Part shown: positions 34,519 to 43,684 of the stretch, in pieces
Numbering within the stretch: the first letter of the stretch is position 1
Layout of the letters: every line of letters starts with the position of its first letter
Assembly: GCA_025146925.1 (NCBI GenBank)
Contig: CP102260.1
Span: 2,283,389-2,347,388, forward strand
Reading direction: 5' to 3'
DNA length: 64,000 nucleotides
Source of the DNA: [Bacteroides] pectinophilus
Lineage (GTDB): Bacteria > Bacillota > Clostridia > Lachnospirales > Lachnospiraceae
Program-made: the position numbers and the translations under genes
Notes under the pieces: model-generated
The model's database searches: none
What the model was told of the DNA's origin: nothing
Seen by the model: the letters and a program-made list of their open reading frames with translations, nothing else

Positions 34519-35286
34519 CTACCCCTTAAAGTCTATGTGCTGACCGACCTTCTGTTCACTATCGGTAAGCACATTGTCACTCATCGACATCTGTGTGTAA
34601 TCACCAATCTTCTTGATGAGATCCTCTATTGATGATGCAGTTATTGTTATTGTGTCACTGTCCCCGTCATCATCATCCTCCTCCAGCTTATCCTTCCGCT
34701 TCTTCTCAGCCTTCTTAGCCTCGGCCTTCCTGTCTGCTGCTTTCTTAGCTTCCTTCTTTTCAGCCGCCTTCTTCTCTATACGCTCCTTCTGTGCTGCTGA
34801 TGACTTCTCAAGAACAGCAAAGTACGATGCAGTTCCGTTATCGTTAACCTGCATGCCGAAGCCCTTAACATTAGCTCCTGACGCTGAGAGTGAGCTCTTA
34901 AGCTGTGATATTCCGCTTGCTGAGCTGGCTATTATCTGCTCATACTTCGCGCGGTAATTCTCATCCTCTGCCATTCTCTCAATCTTATCCTCGTCTATAA
35001 GGACAACCATTCTGCTGGCATTGGCATAGCCTGACGCCTGTGACTTTGCCTGTTCCTTCTGGTCCTCACTTACAAGAATAAAATCCATATTGGAATACTT
35101 CTTCTGCAGCTGTTCATAATACTTAGCTGCCTTATCACTTAATCTTGGAGTTCCGATTGTTCTTCCGGTTACATTAGCAGCCGCTCTCTTAGATGATGAC
35201 GTCTCCTGTGCTGTATTCTCTGACTGCACTGCTGACGCATATGATGCTGCATTCGCAGCATTAGAAAATTCCGATACCATACCCAT
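34519..35286 (-). CDS. DUF6033-like protein, first gene of a three-gene cassette
   Basis: A 255-aa protein. After an Ala/Ser-rich N-terminus comes a globular segment (about residues 48-160: LSDKAAKYYEQLQKKYSNMD, FILVSEDQKEQA, MVVLIDEDKIERMAEDENYR), which I recall as typical of DUF6033 proteins in Lachnospiraceae. A Lys/Ala/Glu coiled coil (about 168-205) and an acidic Asp run follow. No signal peptide or membrane helix. GGAGG precedes the ATG. The two following genes are 3 and 11 bases apart, so the three form one operon. Function unknown; the family name is from memory and needs a profile search. Confidence 0.78.
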   Translation of the reverse strand: MGMVSEFSNAANAASYASAVQSENTAQETSSSKRAAANVTGRTIGTPRLSDKAAKYYEQLQKKYSNMDFILVSEDQKEQAKSQASGYANASRMVVLIDEDKIERMAEDENYRAKYEQIIASSASGISQLKSSLSASGANVKGFGMQVNDNGTASYFAVLEKSSAAQKERIEKKAAEKKEAKKAADRKAEAKKAEKKRKDKLEEDDDDGDSDTITITASSIEDLIKKIGDYTQMSMSDNVLTDSEQKVGQHIDFKG

Positions 35287-35403
35287 GTATATTCCTCCTT
35301 GTAATACGGGACTGCTGCCCCGTTAATCTGAGTATCCGGCCAAACTCCTTTTCAGCCATTAATCTACATATATGATATCGGAATAATAGAAAGATTTATT
35401 AAC

Positions 35404-36339
35404 CTACATGAACTTTTTCTTCTTGAAAAATATAATGCATGCTACAACTACAATTATACTTAAAGCAATAACGCACTGATATCCGTAATCCCAGTATAAT
35501 TCCGGCATATTCTTAAAATTCATTCCATACCAGCCCGCAATAAGTGTCAGCGGCAGGAATATTGTGGTAACCACCGTAAATATCTTCATAATCCTGTTAA
35601 GATTATAATCAAGTGCCGCATTAAGCGCCTCCCTCAAATGCACAAGATTCTCATTGAGCACCTGTGTATTGTCGCTCAGACGGCCCGCTTTTGCAGTGAA
35701 TATTCCTATATATCTCAATTCAGAATCCTCAAAAACATTATTAGCATCCTGCTGTATAGCCTCTCCGATGTCAATGAGCTGTTCATAATAGTGCTTCTGA
35801 ATCGTAAGTTCGTTACGCATTCTGAATATCTCTCTGTTAATCTCAGGATCTACGGAACCATTTACAAGACGTGCCTCAAGCAATGTTGTACGCTCCTCAA
35901 TCTTCTCAAGCGCTTCTGTACTGCCATCAAGAAGGAGCTCCATAATCGAGCATATAATCTTCTCAAGTGTAACATTTTTCTCATACTTCTTAACCGCTTT
36001 TGAAAAAAGCTGCCCAACGCTGTCATCTTCATCCTCAATACGCACGAGTATGAACATTCCCCGCTTTATATAAAATCCGATTCTGTCACGTCTGCCCTTG
36101 ATATTCTTCATATCAAGCATGCTTACTATGCCAAAGCTCACCTCATCATATGTGTCCATGCTTGTTCTGTGTCTCAATGAACTGCTCGCACACTCAATAA
36201 CTGTCTCATACGGAAGCCCAAGTTCATCATAATTATCTTTAAGCTCATCAAGCGTAATATACCCAAAGCTTGGTATATCTTCGTTCATACGTGCTATTAC
36301 TGCTTCTCTTACTTCACCATTATCAATAACATAATACAT
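35404..36339 (-). CDS. corA: CorA-family divalent-cation transporter
   Basis: A 311-aa inner-membrane channel of the CorA family importing Mg2+ (or Co2+, Ni2+, Zn2+). A large cytoplasmic N-terminal domain with long helices precedes two C-terminal TM helices. The GMN signature is present as LIAGWYGMNFKNMPE at the end of TM1, and the tail is basic (FFKKKKFM). A GTG at 36351 is in frame, but it overlaps GGAG, which serves ATG 36339. The motif after GMN (FKNMPEL) supports the YfjQ/CorA branch of Firmicutes. The gene stands alone between the unknown cassette and the CmpB-like gene. Confidence 0.93.
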   Translation of the reverse strand: MYYVIDNGEVREAVIARMNEDIPSFGYITLDELKDNYDELGLPYETVIECASSSLRHRTSMDTYDEVSFGIVSMLDMKNIKGRRDRIGFYIKRGMFILVRIEDEDDSVGQLFSKAVKKYEKNVTLEKIICSIMELLLDGSTEALEKIEERTTLLEARLVNGSVDPEINREIFRMRNELTIQKHYYEQLIDIGEAIQQDANNVFEDSELRYIGIFTAKAGRLSDNTQVLNENLVHLREALNAALDYNLNRIMKIFTVVTTIFLPLTLIAGWYGMNFKNMPELYWDYGYQCVIALSIIVVVACIIFFKKKKFM

Positions 36340-36377
36340 ATTCAGCTCCACTGTTATGCGTAATACTAATTAATATC

Positions 36378-37688
36378 TCACCTGCTGACTGCGTTAGGAT
36401 ATATACGCTGCATTGCAGCATCATCATACATCCGGTCCATTGTAATCTGCCATGAGGATGACGCCTCTGTTCCATTAGAACGCTGGTCATACCTTATAAG
36501 TGCCATCATCGAAACAACTATATTACATGCCATGAACACCACAAGTGCCCATGTTATAATCTTCCCGATTTTATCAGGAATACTCTCTATAAGATGCGAA
36601 AGCGGCGGATAAAGCCATTTTATCCATACAACAGCAGCTATTCCCCAGAAGAAGCAGTACAGCAGATTAACACGTCCTCCTATATTAAATGGAATATGGC
36701 TGTAATCCCAGAATACTTTGCCAAATACAATCTCCGTAAACACGCTGCATGAATATTCATATACACCACCAAGTATTGTTCCAATCATGAAAATGTACGA
36801 ATCCGGTTTGTCTTTATCTTTATGAAGAATTGCAGTTGCAAGAGCTATGGCTATTCCCCAGACAAGGCTGAACGGTCCCCAGACAACACTGCTGCGGCTC
36901 ATCCACACGCCTGCCGTGTAACGGCAGAATAATGTCTCGACAATATCTCCAAGGAACGCTCCTGTCACAAACAGAAGAAACAGCTTATAAAAATTACAGC
37001 CGCTTGCAAAGCTTTCTTCCGCCCCTGTCTCAATTCTTTCTTCATTAAGCTTCGGATACGCTCCCGTAACTCTTCGTTCAACGCGGTCAACAATAAAATG
37101 CCCAAGTCTGTATGTAACATTGATTATTCCACTGTGTATCACATTGCCTGCATCATTGTCTTCGACATTCTTATGCTCTCCATACAATGACGCTGATACG
37201 GATGTAACCATATCAACAACAAGTATACATACAAGCACAATCATAACAACCTTAACAATGAAATGCGGGAACAGCCCAAGCAAATCCAGAAGAAGACCGT
37301 TAAGCCATTTAACCGATACTGTGCCAAGTACTCCCCATAATACCGAAAATCTCAGACATACATATCCGTCAATATTGAATCTGTATCCTGAATAGTCCCA
37401 CCATCTGTGCTTCCTGAGCTTCTCAAGTGTTTTGCCAAGGAACCACTGTATAATGGTTGCGAGGCCTGCACATCCTATAAAAAGATAAAGTGTATAATCC
37501 TTAAGCTCCCAGAATACAATTCCCATAAGTGCTGCAGATATACCATATATCAGACATACAGGTCCATTGAGGAATCCCCTGTTAACAAATCTGTGATATA
37601 CAAGATCAGCAGCTACAGTCTCCGCTACCCATCCGATGAATGAGTATGCCAGAATAATAAATATAAGCTGGTAAAATGTAAATGCCAT
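36378..37688 (-). CDS. Putative membrane protein of the CmpB/DUF1113 family, duplicated
   Basis: A 436-aa polytopic membrane protein composed of two related halves. The first begins IILAYSFIGWVAETV, RGFLNGPVCLIYG, RWWDYSGYRFNIDGYVCLRFS. The second repeats the pattern as FVTGAFLGDIVETLFCR, VWGPFSLVWGIAIAL, FWDYSHIPFNIGGRVNLLYC. That is the signature of proteins annotated as putative ABC-transporter permease CmpB (DUF1113). No ATPase lies nearby, so transporter function is uncertain. The recurring WDYSxxxFNI motif in each half is probably functional. GGAG precedes the ATG. Confidence 0.82.
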   Translation of the reverse strand: MAFTFYQLIFIILAYSFIGWVAETVAADLVYHRFVNRGFLNGPVCLIYGISAALMGIVFWELKDYTLYLFIGCAGLATIIQWFLGKTLEKLRKHRWWDYSGYRFNIDGYVCLRFSVLWGVLGTVSVKWLNGLLLDLLGLFPHFIVKVVMIVLVCILVVDMVTSVSASLYGEHKNVEDNDAGNVIHSGIINVTYRLGHFIVDRVERRVTGAYPKLNEERIETGAEESFASGCNFYKLFLLFVTGAFLGDIVETLFCRYTAGVWMSRSSVVWGPFSLVWGIAIALATAILHKDKDKPDSYIFMIGTILGGVYEYSCSVFTEIVFGKVFWDYSHIPFNIGGRVNLLYCFFWGIAAVVWIKWLYPPLSHLIESIPDKIGKIITWALVVFMACNIVVSMMALIRYDQRSNGTEASSSWQITMDRMYDDAAMQRIYPNAVSR

Positions 37689-37705
37689 CCGCCTCTCCTA
37701 TCTTT

Positions 37706-38296
37706 CTACATGAACTTTACAACGTCTTCTATCTTCTTGCGCGGAACTACATAATCCCTGTTATCGTCAAGATAATATGAGAGCTTCTCATCATTACCGA
37801 CCTCCACAATTGTGCTCTTATGTGTAGGATATCCAAAAGCAACAACACAGTTGACAGTGTACTCTTCACCTATTGACAACAGTTCTTTCAGCGCATCCTT
37901 CTTAACATTGGCAATTATGCAGCTTCCTATTCCGTGATTCCATGCTGCAAGCGTCATATTGCTGATTGCAAGTCCTGCATCTGTTCCGGTTATTGCATTC
38001 TTAAGCTTATTATCCTCAAGCACAACAACAAACATAACCGGATGCTCCCCGTCCTTTGGCTGTCCCTGTTCAGGTGGAAGAGAGGCAGCCCATCTTGTTA
38101 TTCCAAATATCTCGTCAACAAGCTTCTCGTCTCTTACAACGATATACCTTAACGGCTGTCTGTTATTACCGCATGATGCATACTGCTGTGCACGCACAAT
38201 ATCATTCACCGCATCATCCGGAATCTTCTTTGTCTGGTCAAATCTTCTGTATGTTCTTCTTGTCTTAAGTAACTCCATGAGTCCATTCTGCTTCAT
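37706..38296 (-). CDS. Nitroreductase-family flavoprotein
   Basis: A 196-aa FMN-dependent oxidoreductase of the nitroreductase fold. The N-terminal RRTYRRFDQTKKIPDDAV and the FMN-phosphate motif SCGNNRQPLRY are followed by GLAISNMTLAAWNHGIGSCI, the second flavin-contact segment, and GYPTHKS. Such enzymes reduce nitro-, quinone- or enone compounds with NAD(P)H; the natural substrate is unknown. An in-frame ATG at 38311 lies inside the ribosome site GGAGAG, so ATG 38296 is used. It is 17 bases upstream of the CmpB-like gene and may share its transcript. Confidence 0.9.
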   Translation of the reverse strand: MKQNGLMELLKTRRTYRRFDQTKKIPDDAVNDIVRAQQYASCGNNRQPLRYIVVRDEKLVDEIFGITRWAASLPPEQGQPKDGEHPVMFVVVLEDNKLKNAITGTDAGLAISNMTLAAWNHGIGSCIIANVKKDALKELLSIGEEYTVNCVVAFGYPTHKSTIVEVGNDEKLSYYLDDNRDYVVPRKKIEDVVKFM

Positions 38297-38353
38297 GACA
38301 ATCTCTCCCATCTGCTTTTATTCTGTGTTTCCTGATTCATGCTTTGTAATCTG

Positions 38354-38863
38354 TTAAGCATTCTCCTCATCCTTATCAAGAATACTCTCGATAAATGCTT
38401 CTACCTCATCTTTCTTCATTCCTAATGATACAGCTAATTCACCATATAAGCAATTCTTAGCCATCTTCATATAGCGTTCATCCATATTAATCGTCTTCTT
38501 GCCGGCTGCCGCTCTCTCCTCATTACGTCTGTACAAAGTCCTTATAATACGCACCCATCCCTCGGCCTGTGCAGGCTCCATACACGCCTTGTACTGTGAT
38601 TCCCTTTCTCTGTCGCCTGCCAGCTCAATCTCGCTTATCGTCGGTATCTTTTTTATAAAATCCATAGCCTCATCTTTTGTCATAATATTTCTTATCGGTG
38701 TACTATGCCCTTCAACCGGAATATACACAGTGCTGCTCTTTTCATATACAGGCTGCATTATATAATAAAGCACCTCACTGTCAATGCTGTCCAGCTTTGA
38801 TATCTTCTCTATGCGGCATACACCATTATTGCCACATACAACCATATCTCCTTTTTCAAACAT
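38354..38863 (-). CDS. CarD-family transcription regulator
   Basis: A 169-aa protein. The N-terminal Tudor-like RNA-polymerase-interaction domain reads MFEKGDMVVCGNNGVCRIEK, with YYIMQPVYEKSSTVYIPV. The C-terminal helical DNA-binding domain (about 75-165) contains WVRIIRTLYRRNEERAAAGK, KMAKNCLYGELAVSLGMK. CarD/CdnL proteins bind the RNA polymerase beta subunit and stabilise open complexes. ATG 38863 follows GGAGAG; an in-frame start at 38929 lies in the terminator hairpin of the upstream gene. Small CarD paralogues are common in Clostridia and may control only local genes. Confidence 0.9.
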   Translation of the reverse strand: MFEKGDMVVCGNNGVCRIEKISKLDSIDSEVLYYIMQPVYEKSSTVYIPVEGHSTPIRNIMTKDEAMDFIKKIPTISEIELAGDRERESQYKACMEPAQAEGWVRIIRTLYRRNEERAAAGKKTINMDERYMKMAKNCLYGELAVSLGMKKDEVEAFIESILDKDEENA

Positions 38864-38906
38864 ATGTCTCTCCATTTCTCTTATGCCTTTAGTACTGATA
38901 TGACAC

Positions 38907-38938
38907 AAAAACCCATCCGCAGCATACATACGGATGGG
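38907..38938 (-). terminator. Intrinsic terminator after the purine permease gene
   Basis: On the minus strand CCCATCCG and CGGATGGG pair around an 11-nt loop, followed by TTTTTGTGT. It lies about 115 bases after the permease stop and before carD. Confidence 0.8.
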
Positions 38939-39051
38939 CCTTCAAGCCTTCTTATATTATAGCACATATTGAGCTAAAAGTCAGCCGTGCGTTGCCTTTT
39001 GGCTGATTTTTGGTTAAAACGCGCATATACGAAAGATTATATTTGTGAAAA

Positions 39052-40422
39052 TTAAAGAAGTATATACTTAAGTATGAAAAGCACCGTAAGCACGTACATA
39101 ACTATGCTTATCTTCTTCTCCTTAGCCTTACCTGTGACAAGGTTAATAAGTGTCCATGAGATAACGCCTACTGAGATACCCTCTGAAATGCTGTATGCAA
39201 GTGGCATTGCAACAATGCAAAGGAATGCAGGGATAGCATCTGACATATCTTCAAAGTTAATCTTGGCAACAGCTCCCATCATATAGAAACCGACAATTAT
39301 AAGTGCCGGTGCAATCGCAAATGATGGAATTGTAAGGAACAGTGGTGAGAATACGATTGAGAGCAGGAATAATACTGCGGTTACAATCGATGTAAGTCCT
39401 GTACGTCCTCCTGCTGTAACACCTGAAGCACTCTCAACGAAAGTTGTTGTTGTTGATGTACCAAATACAGCACCTACGCATGTAGCAATTGCATCTGAAA
39501 GCAGAGCCGGCTTAATGCGTGGAAGCTTACCGTTCTCATCAAGCATATCTGCCTTAGATGAAACACCTATAAGTGTTCCGATTGTATCAAACATATCTAC
39601 AAATAAGAATGCAAACATTACAACAATAAAATCAACCAGCTTGATTGAATGGAAATCTGCTCTGAATACCGCACCAAATGTCTCCTTAAAAGGAGTAAAA
39701 TCAAAACTTACGATTGAAGACGGAATTGTTGAGTACATTCCTGCCGCAGGATCAGGTACATATATTCCACATGCTTCACAGATCATACCAAGAACCCATG
39801 TAGCGATAATTCCGATAAGGATACCACCCTTAACATTCTTAATAAGAAGTATTGCTGTTATAAAAACGCCGACAAGTGCAAGTATGGCACCAACACCAAC
39901 TGAATGGAATGTCTCACCCTTGAATGTCTGGTATGTTACAAGTGTAGAATCACTGTTAACAATAAGCTTTGCATCCTGAAGTCCGATGAAAGCTACAAAA
40001 AGACCGATGCCTACGCTTACTGCCGACTTAAGTGTCATAGGAATGGCATTGAAAATAGCCTCTCTTACACTAGTTACTGAAAGTATTATGAATATGATAC
40101 CTTCTACAAATACTGCTGCAAGTGCTATAGTCCAATGATATCCCATTGTTCCGCAGACTGTATACGCAAAATATGCATTAAGTCCAAGTCCCGGTGCAAG
40201 TGCAAACGGATAATTGGCCAGCAGTGCCATAAGTACCGTACCTACAAATGCTGCAAGTGCTGTTGCAATAAGCAGTGCCTGCTTGTCCATTCCTGCCACA
40301 GACAGGATGTTAGGATTAACGGCAAGGATGTAAGCCATTGTCATGAATGTTGTAAGACCTGCGATGACTTCTGTCTTTACATCCGTACCATTCTCCTTAA
40401 GTTTGAAAAACTTTTCAAACAT
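39052..40422 (-). CDS. pbuG: Guanine/hypoxanthine permease, NCS2/AzgA family
   Basis: A 456-aa membrane transporter with about 12-14 TM segments. AzgA/PbuG features are FFKLKENGTDVKTEVIAGLT at the N-terminus, TFMTMAYILAVNP, FLFVDMFDTIGTLIGVSSKA, FGTSTTTTFVESASGVTAGG and GRTGLTSI. It imports hypoxanthine, guanine or adenine for salvage. GAGGAGG precedes the ATG. The intergenic space to the upstream GLUG gene is only 55 bp and shows no purine riboswitch. With xpt-pbuX and purA it completes the purine salvage set of this window. Confidence 0.93.
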   Translation of the reverse strand: MFEKFFKLKENGTDVKTEVIAGLTTFMTMAYILAVNPNILSVAGMDKQALLIATALAAFVGTVLMALLANYPFALAPGLGLNAYFAYTVCGTMGYHWTIALAAVFVEGIIFIILSVTSVREAIFNAIPMTLKSAVSVGIGLFVAFIGLQDAKLIVNSDSTLVTYQTFKGETFHSVGVGAILALVGVFITAILLIKNVKGGILIGIIATWVLGMICEACGIYVPDPAAGMYSTIPSSIVSFDFTPFKETFGAVFRADFHSIKLVDFIVVMFAFLFVDMFDTIGTLIGVSSKADMLDENGKLPRIKPALLSDAIATCVGAVFGTSTTTTFVESASGVTAGGRTGLTSIVTAVLFLLSIVFSPLFLTIPSFAIAPALIIVGFYMMGAVAKINFEDMSDAIPAFLCIVAMPLAYSISEGISVGVISWTLINLVTGKAKEKKISIVMYVLTVLFILKYILL

Positions 40423-40477
40423 GATAAAATCCTCCTCTTATAATTATTAAGATTCGTTAATTCTATCACATTTTGTC

Positions 40478-43400
40478 TTATTCTGCTATAGCTTTTTTCT
40501 TCTTTCTTCTCTTCCTGCAGCGCATTATCAGTATTATCACAGAAATGAGAATTATTCCTGCAATTATTGCAGTCGGAAGTACTGATGCTGTCTTAACTGC
40601 CGCAAATGTAACCTCGCTGCCACTTACGGTAAATGTCATATATCTTCCGTCTGTGTCAGTACCGGTCTTATTCCACGTGCCGTTCTGCAGAATCATTATA
40701 TCTGCATTCTTAACTTTCTCAGGCAGAATATAATGCACAAGATGTTCCTGCTGTCCGTCATCAGGTATATTAACCGTGAAGCATTCAGATGCATTCCTGC
40801 CGTTAATATCAGGATTATTCTCCTTAGTTACAGTTATTGCATCTTCTGTAGTGAACCTGCCTTCCACAAGAAGCATTGCCCTGTCATCTGTTCTCATCTG
40901 TCCGCTCTCAAGCGCAGTTACGTACTTGTCATATACGGCATTGATTGTGCCGTCAAATGTCAGGTCTGAATAATCATAATCTTCCCAATGTGCCTGATAT
41001 CCATCCCTTACAGGTATTACAGGAAGTGCTTCTTCAGGCATTGAATCACCGTATTCAAAATCATACACAAGCACGGTATCTCCGTTAGCTATAAAGGTAA
41101 GCTTAAAATCTTTGAATTCTTCAGGGATATCCTCTGACAGGATAAGTTCATCATAGCTTACAGGCTCTGCCTTGCCGGAATAACTTACTCCATCTATACC
41201 TGCAAGATCATCGCTTACAAAGTAATTACTCTCTGCTGTTCCTGTAACCTCACCGGCGATTGTACCTGCATATTCATCAGAATCAGTAATCTTAATCAGT
41301 GTATTACAGTTCTTTACATCCTTAATGCTTCCGGCAACACCGCCAATGTAATCGGTTCCCGAAAGAACACATTTTGCATAACTGTCACGAATAAGTGTCT
41401 TACAGCTGCCTGCTATCCCTCCGACATAATTACCGCCTGTACTCTTAATCTCTCCATATCCGTAACATTCAATAATACATCCGAGATCAACCTCACCGGC
41501 AATTCCGCCTGTGCCATCCTTCTTACCCGTAACCCTGCCTCTGTTAGTACATGACCTTATAACCGCTTTGGTACTGTAGTCAAAATCCGTTGAAAGTTTA
41601 CCTTCGATATCAATATCATCTTCCGGGTCAAGATCGTGCTCAACAGCCATAGCACCTGCGATTCCGCCTACATTGACATCTCCTTCTATATCCGCATAGT
41701 TGGTGCAGCCTTCAACCTTGCCGTCAGCCTCTCCTGCTTCGTCATCGGCAGATATATCATAGTCAAATCTGTCATCTGAATCACTGTCTGCTTTTTCATT
41801 CGACTTTTCCCTTGCATCTATTATGATGTCCGTAATATCAAAAAGTGTATCAGATATATGCTGAAAATCATCTGCAAGAGTATTATTATTGGCTCTTATC
41901 GTATTATTAAGTCCGTCCATCTCATCAATCATTGAATCTACCGATGACATAAGGTTCTCTCTTGCCTGTATCTGCTCACTTCCTATTGCTTCAAGCTTAA
42001 AGTTAAGATTACCGGAAAGATATCTTGTAACATCTCCGAGTCCTGATGACGCATCCGACAGATCACTGCCTGCATCCTTTAACTCGTTCATTCCATTGTT
42101 AATCTTATCAAGGGTTTCTTTAATATTATCAGCTATGTTCTTAAGGTAAGGTTCTGCCTCCCCGGCCTTATTGAGCGCGTCATTAACGCCGTTTACCGAA
42201 TCCTTAAGTGCTGTATTGGCATCCTTAATGTATCCTGAAGCCTTGTCAAAGTCTCTGTCATTAAGAGCTTCTATGGCTTTATCTATAGCATCTGAAGCTT
42301 TGTCAATATTGTCCTGATTGATACTTATATAACCAAGTGCATCAGAAAGTATTTCAATTACTTTCTGTGTATCATCAGAGCTGTTGCCCGCCTTATCGGC
42401 TGCATCCTGTAGAATATCTGCAGAATCCTTAAGATTGTCTGATGCTTCTTTGATATCATCCGTAACAGGCACCAGAAGGTCTATAGCCTTGGTTACTACC
42501 GCACTGAGATTATTAACCTGATCTGTATCTGCGTTAATCATGCTCTCAGTCTTATCAATCAGGCTGTCAGCTGAACTGCTTGCCGTATCTGCATAATCCG
42601 ACATACGTGAAAGGCTGTCCGACACACTGTCCGAATATCCTCTTGCGTCATTGATAGTCTTATCAATTCCATTCTGAAGGACATCCAGTTTGTCACGAAG
42701 CTGTGATATTGTTGACTCTGTAAATGTCAGATTAACGTATGGTTCCATCTGCCCTGCAATTCCCGCTACCTCTTTACGTCCGTATATATGTCCGTAATTG
42801 GCACAGCCGTATATGTATCCTGACTGACGGCCGGCAATTCCACCGACATTATAACCTTTATGCTGATATCCTACATCTCCGTAATTCTTATTATCATAAA
42901 GCTTTCCTGATGAATAACCTGCTATTCCTCCGATATCCGTTATATCAACAGCATCCTCCGTCGTTGTAAGCGTATCAAGCGAAATATCCTGAATCTTTAT
43001 ATTATCCATCTGCTCTATCTTAGTATTGATATTGGCAGAATTAGAACTGCTGTCGATTATTCCTACATTAATTCCCGCAATACCGCCCGCATAGTGCTCT
43101 GCATACACAACACCTTCTGCAATTGAGGCATATATTGTTCCTTCACTCTCGTTAGAACCTGCTATTCCTCCGACATTACTTTTACCATTGCAGACACCTG
43201 CGAACTTACAGTTGGTTATAAGCCCCTTGTTGCTTCCTACGATTCCTCCGACATATGATGAGGTTCCTCCCGGAAGTACATTACCTTTGACAGTGAGGTT
43301 ACGGACTATCGCTCCCTCCTGTACATATCTGAAAAGTCCCTGGTATGAGCCATCCTTTGTTATTGATATGCCGTTAATCGTATTGCCTTTTCCTTCAAAT

Positions 43401-43684
43401 ATACCACCGAATGTAGGAATTGCGGTAAATTCCTCTCCATTCAGTTCGATACTCTTATCGAGAATAACTTTCTTATCCTGTGACCATGAATCAAGACGGC
43501 AGTTTTTTGCAAGCTCCTTTAAATCATCAACAGTAGATATATGTATCTCTGTCAGGCCATCATCATCATCTGCTTTTGCGCTTACCATGCCGGAAGCTGC
43601 CATCATTACAGCTGCAAGAACCAGCGCAAGTGACGCCGCAGCAGATTTTTTGAATAAATTCATTAATCTGTTATGCTTCTTCAT
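40478..43684 (-). CDS. Large GLUG-repeat surface protein, membrane anchored
   Basis: A 1068-aa predicted exported protein. A signal peptide (residues 1 to about 37, ending SGMVSAKA) is followed by an acidic segment and GLUG-type beta-helix repeats (about 110-320: YVGGIVGSNKGLITNCKFAG, VGGIAGSN). A long helical, Asp/Ser/Lys-rich region follows (about 330-640; SADSLIDKTESMINADTDQV). Then come more GLUG repeats (about 670-830; VGGIAGAM, YVGGIAGSC), a beta-grasp-like segment (YDFEYGDSMPEEALPVIPVR) and a C-terminal TM helix with a basic tail. It overlaps the end of the MMPL gene by 14 bases. It probably acts at the cell surface with that transporter. Confidence 0.88.
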   Translation of the reverse strand: MKKHNRLMNLFKKSAAASLALVLAAVMMAASGMVSAKADDDDGLTEIHISTVDDLKELAKNCRLDSWSQDKKVILDKSIELNGEEFTAIPTFGGIFEGKGNTINGISITKDGSYQGLFRYVQEGAIVRNLTVKGNVLPGGTSSYVGGIVGSNKGLITNCKFAGVCNGKSNVGGIAGSNESEGTIYASIAEGVVYAEHYAGGIAGINVGIIDSSSNSANINTKIEQMDNIKIQDISLDTLTTTEDAVDITDIGGIAGYSSGKLYDNKNYGDVGYQHKGYNVGGIAGRQSGYIYGCANYGHIYGRKEVAGIAGQMEPYVNLTFTESTISQLRDKLDVLQNGIDKTINDARGYSDSVSDSLSRMSDYADTASSSADSLIDKTESMINADTDQVNNLSAVVTKAIDLLVPVTDDIKEASDNLKDSADILQDAADKAGNSSDDTQKVIEILSDALGYISINQDNIDKASDAIDKAIEALNDRDFDKASGYIKDANTALKDSVNGVNDALNKAGEAEPYLKNIADNIKETLDKINNGMNELKDAGSDLSDASSGLGDVTRYLSGNLNFKLEAIGSEQIQARENLMSSVDSMIDEMDGLNNTIRANNNTLADDFQHISDTLFDITDIIIDAREKSNEKADSDSDDRFDYDISADDEAGEADGKVEGCTNYADIEGDVNVGGIAGAMAVEHDLDPEDDIDIEGKLSTDFDYSTKAVIRSCTNRGRVTGKKDGTGGIAGEVDLGCIIECYGYGEIKSTGGNYVGGIAGSCKTLIRDSYAKCVLSGTDYIGGVAGSIKDVKNCNTLIKITDSDEYAGTIAGEVTGTAESNYFVSDDLAGIDGVSYSGKAEPVSYDELILSEDIPEEFKDFKLTFIANGDTVLVYDFEYGDSMPEEALPVIPVRDGYQAHWEDYDYSDLTFDGTINAVYDKYVTALESGQMRTDDRAMLLVEGRFTTEDAITVTKENNPDINGRNASECFTVNIPDDGQQEHLVHYILPEKVKNADIMILQNGTWNKTGTDTDGRYMTFTVSGSEVTFAAVKTASVLPTAIIAGIILISVIILIMRCRKRRKKKKAIAE

